This document shows positions 43,627 to 52,659 of a stretch of DNA of 64,000 nt, piece after piece. This stretch comes from JAIXWP01 sp046309775 (GTDB lineage Bacteria > Bacteroidota > Bacteroidia > Flavobacteriales_D > Sanyastnellaceae). How positions within the stretch are numbered: the stretch's first letter is position 1; the number at the start of each line of letters is the position of its first letter. Under the pieces are notes generated by a model, which saw only the letters and a program-made list of their open reading frames with translations, was not told the origin of the DNA and did not search any database. The stretch is from assembly GCA_046309775.1 (NCBI GenBank), contig JBKCOM010000162.1:14716-78715 (forward strand), written 5' to 3'. Position numbers and translations under genes: made by a program.

Positions 43627-46116
43627 TCACTGTTTTATAAATTTCAGTCCACAAGAGCCTCCATTAGGAAGACCCTGAATAATATAAACGCCATCGGGAA
43701 GTCCTCCTACATTAAACATAAACGTACTCGCATCCAAAACAAAAGAATCAGGCAATAAACACAGCTGACCTAAACCATTAAATACACTTATTTCAACATC
43801 TTGACAATCCCGACACCGCAAATAAAGTACGTCGTGACAGGGATTAGGAGCTAAGCTGTAATTACAATCCAAATCATTTTTCATTTCGATTGGAGAGGCT
43901 TTATAACTCACCCATGGGCGGGCTTGCTTTATCGCCAATTTATTGTTTGCTGTTATTTTAAACTCAACATCCATCGCAAAACTCTCGTTTCCTTCGGCAT
44001 TATAAAGAATTTCGAATCTGTCATGTATCACCTTCATATACTGCCTCAGCGAATCAAGTTGCAAAGAATTCATCAATAAACTATCAGTATCCAGTAAACT
44101 GGAGTATTGTATAATTACCAAATCCTCTTCGGTGGAGGGAATTTTCTTTATCAAAAGCTCTTCTGGCCTTGTCGTATTAGGATTTGTTATCAACTCCTCG
44201 CCTAACTGAGAATTTAAGTAAAAATTATCATCTGTACTGTAAACTGGATCTGATGTAACTCCCACGCCGTTGACTACTTCGCTATCATAGTTGGGATGAC
44301 AAAGCACACCCATAGCTGAAGAAAAATGATCGACACGATTAAACTCTCTTTCGTCAAAAGCTCTTAAATTCCATAAACTCGCATAGACTTGTCTTATTGT
44401 TTTAGAAATATGCCCTTCATCTGGATGGTGGGTTTTTGAATCATATAACCCCGCTCCACTGTATTCGGGTAGGTCTTCATTATTCGTGCTAGAACGACAC
44501 CTCACACTGACTCCATTCTCAAACTGCGCATGCATTTGGCTTAAACTATCTATCATCCATGAAGGCATCGGTGCATTTTTTATCAAAGTTCTTAGTTGAC
44601 TTAGCGCTGATTCCCTATATGCTCTATTCGTCAAAAATTCCGAATGCGAAATCATTTGTTGAACATTTTCAAAAAAATGATTGTACTCCATAAATTCCTT
44701 GTAATAGTAGAATGGAATTCCAAACCCATTCGGTATCGTGCCTTCCACAAAACCAAAACTTCGCATTTCTGCAACGTTCGCTGTTTTTGCGCCGAAACCA
44801 TCAAACATTCCAAACGATATTTCATTTAATGGTAAAATCTGTCGATATGATAAATTAAGCGGCGGTAATTGCACTTGTGTCGGACGTTTTGAAGAATACC
44901 ATTCATTCACCTCTTCCAACGTAGCCTCACGTATTTCAAAGTTGCTTTGATTGGTTTTAAAATAAACATAGTGACCTAGCAATGCCAGAATGCTATCATT
45001 TTCTAAAGGATTCCGAATAAATGCATTTGGGATATTGTCTTGAATGGCTCTCAAATTGACGTGCGAGAGCGCTGTTTGCATAACCGAGGATATTATACCG
45101 CCAACATGCGGAAGCACATTTGGCAATGCCTCATAAACAACGATGTCTCTTTCATTTGGAAGCTCGCTGGGGCTCATCCAACGCAAGTAGCCATAACCCT
45201 CTGCCTGATGCAGGCCTATATAATTAACGCCTGCAAAAGCATCCGACTCGAATAGTACTGGCACTCTCGAGTTTTGAAAGTGCTCAGATTGCTCTTCAAA
45301 ACTTATCTCCTCGTGCGATAAGACATAATAAGATAAATTATTATTTAAAAACGACATATTTGCAGCCAATAACTCATGCGTGCGCTCCACTGTATTGAAA
45401 TCTTGAAAATTGGTCGAACTGAAATTGAATAAATACGTCCCCAATAAACCGCTATTTGAAACAGCTTGTGGATGAAAGATAATCTGACCCTTCTTCACCG
45501 AACTAGCGGCTTGATCTATCCCCAAATAAGCAGCGAAATCCGCATGAAGAGGATATTGATTGCAATTAATAAAATAGAGTTTGGGCTCATCTGTATCAAA
45601 ATCAAGAATTATAAACTTAGTAAAAGTCACACCAGTCAAGTAGTAAGCCCAAGGCGTGGTGTTTTGATTCGTCGCAAGAATATTGAAATCTTCTTCACTC
45701 TTCATTTCCACTGATCCATGTTCTATATCGATAGATGGAGCTGCATTTAATGGAGACTCACCGGAATTCTCAGCCATCTCTGCGATGTCATTTAATCCAT
45801 CACCGTCAGTATCATTAGGATTTGCAATATCATATTCTAAAACACGATAACGACTTAAAGGCAACGCTCCTAAAGATTCCGAGAGCGTCACAGACTCCGC
45901 ACCTCCCAGAGCAATAGATGTAGTTTGAAAGAGGTTTGGGTTCTCTGCATCTGCGACCTGAAGACAATAATAATGAGTTGGAGTAGAATTCACTTCTATT
46001 TCCACGATGCCCAGCGGGTTGATGGAATAGCTGCTAATGTCCACTACCTGTGCAACAATTGATTTAGCTAATAAAAATGTAAGAGTGCAAAAAACAGAAA
46101 GTTCAATTTTTACCAT
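43627..46116 (-). CDS. Exported PEP synthase-like (pyruvate/PEP-binding domain) T9SS cargo
   Basis: 829 residues. Signal peptide to about residue 22; a TDGDGLNDIAEMAE segment resembling calcium-binding thrombospondin repeats (about 100-115); then, from about residue 420, a PPDK_N/PEP-synthase-like domain: GAKTANVAEMRSFGF (nucleotide-binding start), SVRCRSSTNNEDLPEYSGAGLYDS and the following VYASLWNLRAFDEREF. The phosphohistidine and PEP-barrel domains are absent. The C-terminus (APNPCHDVLYLRC...FNGLGQL...PDGVYIIQ) is a type A sorting domain. An ATP-grasp-like fold outside the cell is unusual, and activity there is unproven. Confidence 0.78.
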   Translation of the reverse strand: MVKIELSVFCTLTFLLAKSIVAQVVDISSYSINPLGIVEIEVNSTPTHYYCLQVADAENPNLFQTTSIALGGAESVTLSESLGALPLSRYRVLEYDIANPNDTDGDGLNDIAEMAENSGESPLNAAPSIDIEHGSVEMKSEEDFNILATNQNTTPWAYYLTGVTFTKFIILDFDTDEPKLYFINCNQYPLHADFAAYLGIDQAASSVKKGQIIFHPQAVSNSGLLGTYLFNFSSTNFQDFNTVERTHELLAANMSFLNNNLSYYVLSHEEISFEEQSEHFQNSRVPVLFESDAFAGVNYIGLHQAEGYGYLRWMSPSELPNERDIVVYEALPNVLPHVGGIISSVMQTALSHVNLRAIQDNIPNAFIRNPLENDSILALLGHYVYFKTNQSNFEIREATLEEVNEWYSSKRPTQVQLPPLNLSYRQILPLNEISFGMFDGFGAKTANVAEMRSFGFVEGTIPNGFGIPFYYYKEFMEYNHFFENVQQMISHSEFLTNRAYRESALSQLRTLIKNAPMPSWMIDSLSQMHAQFENGVSVRCRSSTNNEDLPEYSGAGLYDSKTHHPDEGHISKTIRQVYASLWNLRAFDEREFNRVDHFSSAMGVLCHPNYDSEVVNGVGVTSDPVYSTDDNFYLNSQLGEELITNPNTTRPEELLIKKIPSTEEDLVIIQYSSLLDTDSLLMNSLQLDSLRQYMKVIHDRFEILYNAEGNESFAMDVEFKITANNKLAIKQARPWVSYKASPIEMKNDLDCNYSLAPNPCHDVLYLRCRDCQDVEISVFNGLGQLCLLPDSFVLDASTFMFNVGGLPDGVYIIQGLPNGGSCGLKFIKQ

Positions 46117-46160
46117 TCATAAGCATTCAGTTTGCTTAGTCGAAGATACGATAAAGCTCC

Positions 46161-46197
46161 AAAAAAAAACTCCGCCAATTAAAATAATTGACGGAGT
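46161..46197 (-). terminator. Terminator of the beta-propeller gene
   Basis: Minus strand ACTCCGTCAATT pairs with AATTGGCGGAGT (one G-U pair), 5-base loop, followed by nine U (plus-strand A run at 46161). Confidence 0.85.
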
Positions 46198-46236
46198 AAG
46201 TTTGATTTCAAAATATTCCTCGCTTTGCTTGCAGAC

Positions 46237-47319
46237 TTAGCGAGCCACAATCACAGGAACCTGATTACTCAAATCCTTCGACTGCATGCGACAAATATAG
46301 TTACCTGCGCTCAAATTCAATGGACCCAATATTAATTTATTCAACCCACTTGGAAATAATTCATCCATTATTTGAAAGACAACTCTCCCGCTCATGTCCA
46401 AAACATCGACCCTTACCTGTTGAGCAGTTGGCAGACGAAACTCGATTACACTATTCTCATTAATTGGATTTGGATAAACCATCATCTTCTCATCGGATAC
46501 AGGGGCTTCCTCAATATTATTGGGAGCTGAAAAACCTACTAAACGAACAGTATTATTTCCGCTGTTTGGTATTGCCAAAGTATCAATGCTCTGAGCGTAA
46601 CATATATCAGCTGGGCTCGACAAACCTGATACTGTTATTGTTTCACTTGCAGAAAAATCATTTGTAAATCTTGTAATCCTCGCGACAGGAGACCAAGAAC
46701 TAACATAATAATTCCCATAGCTATCATTATCAATACCATCGCAATTGCCTAATGATGTAGTAGTAATTGTAGAAACAGAATTGTTGCTTAAATCAACCGC
46801 CTTGATTGCCGCATTGCTTCCCCAATTTACAAAAATCAAACGGTTGTTTTCTCCGTCATACACAATGCCATTTGGGGTTGATGTGGTATTGGCTACAATC
46901 TGAGTAACTACAAGATTAGATAAATCGCTAACATCTATCTGATGAATTTTTTTCAGTGAAAAATCAGTGACCCAAATTCTCGAAACACCATCGCTGGCCA
47001 TTCCATTCAAGAAACTCGCTCCCGAAATATTTGCGGTCGCTATCAAACTTCCATCACTTACATTGTATCCTTTTATTTGGTTATTGGAAATTGCCCAAAG
47101 CACGTCATTCATGACTTCCATGCCATAAGAAGCTCCAGCGCCATTACCCAATGTGCCATCTGCATCTTCATTATCATCAATAAATACAATAGAGCTCCCA
47201 TTGGTGACTAAAAAGCGTTGAGTAACAGGATCGAATTCTACTGATTCAACACCAGTCAAATTTTGAGAAAATACAGCTAAAGCTGCAGTGGAAAAGAGAA
47301 ATGTAAAAATAAATTTCAT
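46237..47319 (-). CDS. Secreted beta-propeller protein with T9SS type A domain
   Basis: 360 residues; signal peptide to FSQ (about 19), then NHL/SMP-30-like blades with repeats such as GMASDGVSRIWVTDFSLKKIHQIDV and NGIVYDGENNRLIFVNWGSNAAIKAVDL, and a C-terminal sorting domain from about 282 (VYPNPINENSVIEFRLP, VLDMSGRVVFQI, LSAGNYICRM). No catalytic residue pattern recognised. It has its own terminator and lies next to another T9SS cargo. Confidence 0.82.
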   Translation of the reverse strand: MKFIFTFLFSTAALAVFSQNLTGVESVEFDPVTQRFLVTNGSSIVFIDDNEDADGTLGNGAGASYGMEVMNDVLWAISNNQIKGYNVSDGSLIATANISGASFLNGMASDGVSRIWVTDFSLKKIHQIDVSDLSNLVVTQIVANTTSTPNGIVYDGENNRLIFVNWGSNAAIKAVDLSNNSVSTITTTSLGNCDGIDNDSYGNYYVSSWSPVARITRFTNDFSASETITVSGLSSPADICYAQSIDTLAIPNSGNNTVRLVGFSAPNNIEEAPVSDEKMMVYPNPINENSVIEFRLPTAQQVRVDVLDMSGRVVFQIMDELFPSGLNKLILGPLNLSAGNYICRMQSKDLSNQVPVIVAR

Positions 47320-47349
47320 AGTGAAGATTTTTTCAAAGATGCAACAAGA

Positions 47350-47378
47350 TTGACAAATACAATCATAAACTACATTTG
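47350..47378 (+). promoter_or_regulatory. Promoter of purK, leaderless type
   Basis: TTG (47350-47352), 18-base spacer, TACATTTG (47371-47378), then 4 bases and the ATG at 47383. Confidence 0.6.
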
Positions 47379-47382
47379 CCCC

Positions 47383-48525
47383 ATGAAAAATATTTATTCA
47401 AAGGACTTTACTCTTGGAATCCTTGGAGGAGGACAATTGGGAAGAATGTTTATACAAGAGGCCATCAACTATGATGTTCGCGTTCATGTATTAGATCCTG
47501 CTGCGGACGCTCCGTGCGCAGCTATTGCGAATAAATTTAGCGTAGGCAATTTTGCTGACTATGATGCAGTCTACAATTTCGGAAAAGATAAGGATATCCT
47601 TACCATTGAAATCGAGCACGTGAACGTGGAAGCATTGAAAGCACTCGAAAAGGAAGGTGTCCGCGTATATCCCCAACCTCATGTCTTAGAGATCATCAAA
47701 GACAAAGGGCTTCAAAAATCATTTTATCGGGATCATCAAATCCCAACCGCTCCCTTTAAACTGGTAGAAACAAAAGCGGAAGCCATTGCTGAATTGAAAA
47801 ATGGACCTTGGATGCAAAAGATGCGACAAGGGGGTTACGACGGCAAAGGTGTCACGCCTTTGCGAAACGAAAGCGATTCAGAAAGAGTGTTCGACGTGCC
47901 GTCAGTGCTCGAAGAAATGGTGGACTTTGCAAAAGAGATTTCAGTAATCGTGGCGCGCAATTCAAAAGGAGAGATTAAATCATTTCCTGTTGTGGAGATG
48001 GAGTTCAATGCTGAAGCAAACCTTGTTGAGTTCCTCTTCTCCCCTGCTGAGATTTCAAAAGAAATAGAAGCCTCTGCTCAGACAATTGCACGCGAAGTGG
48101 CAGACAAACTTCAAATTGTTGGAATTCTAGCCGTTGAAATGTTTGTTACCAAAGACGGCCAAGTTCTAGTGAACGAAGTGGCGCCTCGCCCCCACAACAG
48201 CGGTCACCAAACGATAGAAGGAAATATTACCTCACAATACGAACAACACCTTCGAGCAATCTGCGGGCTGCCCTTGGGAAATACAGATATCACAATGCCT
48301 AGTGTGATGGTAAATCTTTTAGGAGAAAAAGGCTACTCAGGGCCAGTGAAGTATCAAGGAATCGAAGAAGTGATGGCACACAGAGGTGTTTACATCCATC
48401 TTTATGGAAAAACCGAAACTAAACCTTTCCGAAAAATGGGGCATTGCACTGTGGTGGATGAAAATATCAAGGTTGCGAAAGAGCGCGCCCGCGCCATACT
48501 CAAGACACTCAAAGTGGTGTCATGA
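47383..48525 (+). CDS. purK: N5-carboxyaminoimidazole ribonucleotide synthase
   Basis: ATP-grasp enzyme carboxylating AIR in purine synthesis. 380 residues from ATG 47383, which follows the promoter; a TTG at 47350 lies in the -33 box and is excluded. Motifs: LGILGGGQLGRMF at the N-terminus, EIEHVNVEAL, QKMRQGGYDGKG, EVAPRPHNSGHQTIEGNITSQYEQHLRA. The usual partner purE is absent here. It ends 6 bases into the convergent YdeI-like gene. Confidence 0.95.
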   Translation: MKNIYSKDFTLGILGGGQLGRMFIQEAINYDVRVHVLDPAADAPCAAIANKFSVGNFADYDAVYNFGKDKDILTIEIEHVNVEALKALEKEGVRVYPQPHVLEIIKDKGLQKSFYRDHQIPTAPFKLVETKAEAIAELKNGPWMQKMRQGGYDGKGVTPLRNESDSERVFDVPSVLEEMVDFAKEISVIVARNSKGEIKSFPVVEMEFNAEANLVEFLFSPAEISKEIEASAQTIAREVADKLQIVGILAVEMFVTKDGQVLVNEVAPRPHNSGHQTIEGNITSQYEQHLRAICGLPLGNTDITMPSVMVNLLGEKGYSGPVKYQGIEEVMAHRGVYIHLYGKTETKPFRKMGHCTVVDENIKVAKERARAILKTLKVVS

Positions 48526-49011
48526 TTTTTTAGCATAATATTCTTCTCTTACTTTCTCCGCAATTTGAACGCAACGCTTAATGCGGGTATCGATGCTTTT
48601 TGCACTGCCAATGTAGTAGAGCCAACCGCGACGCCTACCTGGTGTGAGCGCCTCAAACATCATTTTGATTTCATCATCCTGTTTCAAATACTCTTCCCAC
48701 TCTTCGGGAACAGGAAAACCATACTCGCTCTCGTCTTTGACGATTCTCGCCACGGCCCGGCTCCCCTCCTTCACCTTGCATAGCTTCGCTTTTTCTTTAC
48801 TCAACGTGATAATATAACCCAGCTCTTTTATCGGACGCAACGCACAAGAAAACTCATACCCATTGATAGTACATAGCACTCGCGTACTCTTGCCGCCCGC
48901 CAGTTCATTGCCTTGCCAATAATCAACCACGAAATAAAGCGCCAAGTACTCTTTGCTGTAATCCTCAATCACAATGTCAAGCTCTAACTCGCTTTTCTTC
49001 TTCTTTGCCAT
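48520..49011 (-). CDS. YdeI/OmpD-associated family protein
   Basis: 163 residues with two known parts: DUF1905 (about 10-85: GKSTRVLCTINGYEFSCALRPIKELGYIITLSKEKAK) and a YdeI-type C-terminus (about 120-150: FEALTPGRRRGWLYYIGSAKSIDTRIKRC). The family has been linked to bacteriocin protection, without a settled mechanism. TACTTTCG stands 4 bases before the ATG, a one-mismatch leaderless promoter. Start ATG 49011. Confidence 0.85.
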   Translation of the reverse strand: MAKKKKSELELDIVIEDYSKEYLALYFVVDYWQGNELAGGKSTRVLCTINGYEFSCALRPIKELGYIITLSKEKAKLCKVKEGSRAVARIVKDESEYGFPVPEEWEEYLKQDDEIKMMFEALTPGRRRGWLYYIGSAKSIDTRIKRCVQIAEKVREEYYAKKS

Positions 49012-49103
49012 AAAACGAAAGTAGCAAGTCCTTTCAATAGTGAATAAATTTTGAAGATTATTTTTTCATATCTCCTAGTCTAAATTGTAGCTTCGCATTC
49101 GAC

Positions 49104-49898
49104 ATGAAACAATACCACGACCTACTGCAACACCTCCTTGATGTGGGAGTATATAAAAGTGACCGCACCGGAACCGGAACTTACAGTGTTTTCGGACATC
49201 AGATGCGCTTTGACCTCAATGAAGGTTTTCCACTTTTAACCACAAAAAAACTTCACACCAAAAGCATCATCCATGAATTGCTTTGGTTTTTGAAGGGGGA
49301 TACCAATATCTCATATCTCAAGGAAAATGGTGTTTCCATTTGGGACGAATGGGCAGATGAAAATGGCAACCTAGGCCCCGTTTATGGCTACCAATGGCGA
49401 TCTTGGCCTAATCCAGACGGAAGTGCTACTGACCAGATTTCAAAACTAATCGACGGCCTCAAGCGCAATCCCGATTCTCGTCGTCATATTGTTTCGGCCT
49501 GGAATCCTTCTTTCATCGATCAAATGGCGCTTCCTCCTTGTCATTGTTTGTTTCAGTTTTACGTCGCCGATGGAAAACTTAGTTGCCAACTCTATCAAAG
49601 AAGCTGCGATACTTTCCTCGGAGTCCCCTTCAACATTGCCAGTTATGCACTTCTTACGATGATGGTGGCACAAGTTTGTGATTTGAAATTAGGAGAATTT
49701 GTGTGGACGGGTGGTGATGTTCATTTATATAGCAATCACGTAGAGCAAGCCAAGCTTCAATTGAGCCGTGATATTCGCCCACTTCCTACAATGACAATCA
49801 ACCCGGATGTGAAAAATATTTTCGAATTCAAATATGAGGATTTCACATTGGAGAATTACGACCCGCATCCACACATCAAAGCCGCAGTAGCAGTCTAA
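49104..49898 (+). CDS. thyA: Thymidylate synthase
   Basis: Methylates dUMP to dTMP with methylene-tetrahydrofolate. 264 residues, the E. coli length. The nucleophile is in LPPCHCLFQFY; SDRTGTGTYSVFGHQMRF, ELLWFLKGDTN, QRSCDTFLGVPFNIASYALL and the closing YDPHPHIKA are all conserved. folA begins 2 bases after the stop, a classic couple since ThyA produces dihydrofolate. Confidence 0.97.
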   Translation: MKQYHDLLQHLLDVGVYKSDRTGTGTYSVFGHQMRFDLNEGFPLLTTKKLHTKSIIHELLWFLKGDTNISYLKENGVSIWDEWADENGNLGPVYGYQWRSWPNPDGSATDQISKLIDGLKRNPDSRRHIVSAWNPSFIDQMALPPCHCLFQFYVADGKLSCQLYQRSCDTFLGVPFNIASYALLTMMVAQVCDLKLGEFVWTGGDVHLYSNHVEQAKLQLSRDIRPLPTMTINPDVKNIFEFKYEDFTLENYDPHPHIKAAVAV

Positions 49899-49900
49899 AC

Positions 49901-50410
49901 ATGGAGATAAGTATCATCGTTGCCATGGGCAGCAATAGGGAGATTGGAAAAAACAATGATTTGCTTTGGAATCTCCCAGTGGACATGCGTTTTTTCAAAG
50001 AAACCACCCTCGGGCGTACGGTCATCATGGGTAGAAAAAACTATGAGAGCATTCCGCCCAAATATCGCCCTCTGCCCAATCGCACCAATATCGTTGTTTC
50101 CAGAAACCCCGATTACGAAGCACCAGAGTGCTACGTTTGTCCAACGTTAGAAAACGCGATTGAGCTCGCTGCAGAACTAGGAGAGGAACGTCTCTTCATA
50201 ATCGGCGGCGCACAGATCTATGACCTCGCGTTAAAAGATGTTGATTTAGATCATCTTTTTATCACTCATGTTGAGGCCTTTTTCCCAGATGCAGAGGCCT
50301 TTTTCCCAGAAGTAGATTTTTCAAAATGGTCTAAAACCATTATCCAGACTGAGGAAGCAGGAATTGAAAATGCATATCGCTTTCAAATCTGCCGCTACGA
50401 CAAGGCCTGA
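49901..50410 (+). CDS. folA: Dihydrofolate reductase
   Basis: Reduces dihydrofolate to tetrahydrofolate with NADPH. 169 residues: IIVAMGSNREIGKNNDLLWNLPVDMRFFKETT with catalytic Asp, TVIMGRKNYESIP, and IIGGAQIYDLAL. Near the C-terminus a short tandem duplication (HVEAFFPDAEAFFPEVDFSKW) is encoded by two 21-base units whose first 17 bases are identical (50273 and 50294). It is coupled to thyA, which needs its product. Confidence 0.95.
   Translation: MEISIIVAMGSNREIGKNNDLLWNLPVDMRFFKETTLGRTVIMGRKNYESIPPKYRPLPNRTNIVVSRNPDYEAPECYVCPTLENAIELAAELGEERLFIIGGAQIYDLALKDVDLDHLFITHVEAFFPDAEAFFPEVDFSKWSKTIIQTEEAGIENAYRFQICRYDKA
50273..50314 (+). repeat. 21-base tandem duplication inside folA
   Basis: Two units starting GAGGCCTTTTTCCCAGA, encoding EAFFPDA then EAFFPEV; in frame, 17 of 21 leading bases identical. 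Confidence 0.85.
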
Positions 50411-50526
50411 CAATTATCAGTAGCTTAATTAGAAAAATTCTAAATAAGGTTTCGGTGACAATCGTATGACATTAGAGCATGCATCCAATCTGAATTTTGT
50501 ATGCAACAACACAAGGATACCGAAAA

Positions 50527-51762
50527 GTGAACGAATTACGCGTCATAGCCATTACTCATAAGAATTTCAGCCTCGAAGAAATTGGTCATTTTCATATTGC
50601 CCAAGAGCACCGATTTGAAGTTTTACAACGTGTGAAGGAAAACATGGCAATGCCCGAGATTATGTATCTCAGCACTTGCAATCGGGTCGAAATAATCTTC
50701 TCAAAAGAACACTATATCTGCCCAGGTCAAACGGCTCTTATTCTCGAAGCAATGTTTCCAAACGTTTCTATTGAAACCATAAAAAACATAGCACACCGAG
50801 CTGAAAGACATAATGGTGTTGAATCTATCGAGCACCTTCTGCGTGTAGCATCAAGTCTTGAATCACTTGTGATTGGTGAGAGAGAAATCATCACACAGCT
50901 ACGAAAGTCTTATGAAGAATGTGCGCAGCAAAATTTGACAGGCGATCAACTTCGCTTAGTAATCAATCAATGCGTTAAAACCGCTAAAGAAGTATTCACA
51001 TACACCGATCTTTCAAAAAAGCCTGTTTCTGTTGTCTCCCTCGCTTGGAAAAAATTCGTAGAAGCGGGAATCAAAAAGACAGACCGCGTTATACTTATTG
51101 GTGCTGGTCAAATTATCCGAAACTTCTCGAAGTTCCTTTTTGAAAATGATTATCACAATATCATTGTTGCCAACCGCACCAAATCAAATGCAGAAGCATT
51201 AGCAAATGCCACTTCTGGCGTTGGAATATCATTAGAAGAACTCGCGAATTACAAGGATGGTTTTGAAGCGCTTGTGACATGCACGGGTGCAGAAGGGATC
51301 ATTCTGACAGAGCAATTGTATCAAACTATTTCTGGTGTCACTGATAATCGTCAACTCATCATTGACCTAGCGATTCCACAAGACGTAACTCCAACAGTTG
51401 CAGCGCTAGATCGCGTGCAATATGTTGATATGGTAAGCATTCAAAAAATTGCTTCCGAAAATATTTCTTATAGAGAACAAGCCATCAGCGAATGCGAACC
51501 GATCATTCATTCGGGTATAAAAGAATGCGAGCGCGCTTTCAATGAAAGACGCGTAGAACAAGCTATGCGCAGCATTCCTGATATGATTCGTGAAATCAAA
51601 TCAAGTGCACTTGGCCACGTATTCGCAAAAGACCTCGAAAAATTAGACGACTCCTCCAAAGAAATTCTCGAAAAAATTCTTTTATACATGGAGAAGAAAT
51701 ACATCTCCGTGCCCATGAAGATGGCTAGAGAAGTTTTGTTGGACGAAGTAAAGAAAAACTAA
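50527..51762 (+). CDS. hemA: Glutamyl-tRNA reductase
   Basis: First step of C5 haem synthesis: reduces Glu-tRNA to glutamate semialdehyde. 411 residues from GTG 50527 (VNELRVIAITHK), with AAGGA about 10 bases before; a TTG at 50497 is a possible extension. Motifs: MYLSTCNRVEI with the catalytic Cys, ESLVIGEREIITQLRKSYEE, GAGQIIRNFSKFLFEN and the Rossmann follow-up VANRTKSNAEALA. Head of hemA-hemC-hemD. Confidence 0.96.
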   Translation: MNELRVIAITHKNFSLEEIGHFHIAQEHRFEVLQRVKENMAMPEIMYLSTCNRVEIIFSKEHYICPGQTALILEAMFPNVSIETIKNIAHRAERHNGVESIEHLLRVASSLESLVIGEREIITQLRKSYEECAQQNLTGDQLRLVINQCVKTAKEVFTYTDLSKKPVSVVSLAWKKFVEAGIKKTDRVILIGAGQIIRNFSKFLFENDYHNIIVANRTKSNAEALANATSGVGISLEELANYKDGFEALVTCTGAEGIILTEQLYQTISGVTDNRQLIIDLAIPQDVTPTVAALDRVQYVDMVSIQKIASENISYREQAISECEPIIHSGIKECERAFNERRVEQAMRSIPDMIREIKSSALGHVFAKDLEKLDDSSKEILEKILLYMEKKYISVPMKMAREVLLDEVKKN

Positions 51763-51763
51763 A

Positions 51764-52657
51764 ATGTCAAACCTGATTAGAATAGGAACCAGAGGCAGTG
51801 AACTCGCGTTGTGGCAAGCTAACTTTGTAAAATCTGAATTAGAAAAGCAAGGAATACAGGTTGAATTAGTAATCATCAAAACTCAAGGTGATCAAATACA
51901 GCATTTGAGTTTGGACAAGCTCGAAGGTAAAGGATTTTTCACAAAAGAAATTGAGCAGGCGCTTTTACAAAACGAGGTAGATATAGCGGTACACTCCCAC
52001 AAAGACCTAGAAACCGAACAACCATTCGGTTTGACAATTGCCGCTGTAAGCGCTCGCGCCGCCGCATCTGAACTATTGCTTATTCATCCTAACGCCATCG
52101 ACAAATCGAAGAAATGGTCATTCAAAGAAGGTGCTGTTGTGGGCACTTCAAGTTCACGTCGTAAGTCTCAAGTACTACATCATCGCCCAGACATCACCCT
52201 CAAAGATATCAGAGGTAATGTTCCGACTAGGGTTAATAAACTGCGCCAGGGTGAATTCGATGCCATCTTATTGGCGAAAGCTGGCGTGGATAGACTAGCG
52301 CTTGATCTATCTGATGTGCTTGCCATTGAACTACCAGCCACTGAATTTGTTCCTGCACCAGCACAAGGCGTGCTCGCCTTGCAATGTCGTTCCAATGATC
52401 AGCGCGTCATCGATATCCTTGCTCATCTAAACCACAAAGATGTGCAGCGTACCATATCCATCGAACGTGGCGTGCTCAACAAAATGAAAGGCGGTTGTCA
52501 CTTGCCCCTAGGTGTATTTGCCGAAGAAAAAAATCATGAATACACTGTGAGGGTGAGTTACGCAAAAACCTGGGATGCCCCAGTTCGATATATCACTTTC
52601 AAATCAGATCACTTTGAAAAATTAGCAGATCAGATTGTTGATTCACTCATGAATTGA
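51764..52657 (+). CDS. hemC: Hydroxymethylbilane synthase (porphobilinogen deaminase)
   Basis: Links four porphobilinogens. 297 residues: IGTRGSELALWQANFV, DIAVHSHKDLET, GTSSSRRKSQ, RGNVPTRVNKL and the cofactor-binding Cys in MKGGCHLPLGVFA. It starts 1 base after hemA's stop. An imperfect palindrome-like sequence (AAACCGAA-N6-TTCGGTTT, 52011-52032) lies within it. Confidence 0.96.
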   Translation: MSNLIRIGTRGSELALWQANFVKSELEKQGIQVELVIIKTQGDQIQHLSLDKLEGKGFFTKEIEQALLQNEVDIAVHSHKDLETEQPFGLTIAAVSARAAASELLLIHPNAIDKSKKWSFKEGAVVGTSSSRRKSQVLHHRPDITLKDIRGNVPTRVNKLRQGEFDAILLAKAGVDRLALDLSDVLAIELPATEFVPAPAQGVLALQCRSNDQRVIDILAHLNHKDVQRTISIERGVLNKMKGGCHLPLGVFAEEKNHEYTVRVSYAKTWDAPVRYITFKSDHFEKLADQIVDSLMN

Positions 52658-52659
52658 TC

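Noticed and set aside
44639..44733. Lone CCGAATG and CATTCGG half-sites taken as DNA uptake sequences
   Set aside because: Half-site count in the window is close to chance for a 7-mer; only the paired arrangement is unusual.
51489..51513. CGAATG...CATTCG in hemA as a fifth palindrome copy
   Set aside because: Arms of only six bases with a long loop, inside conserved codons; insufficient.
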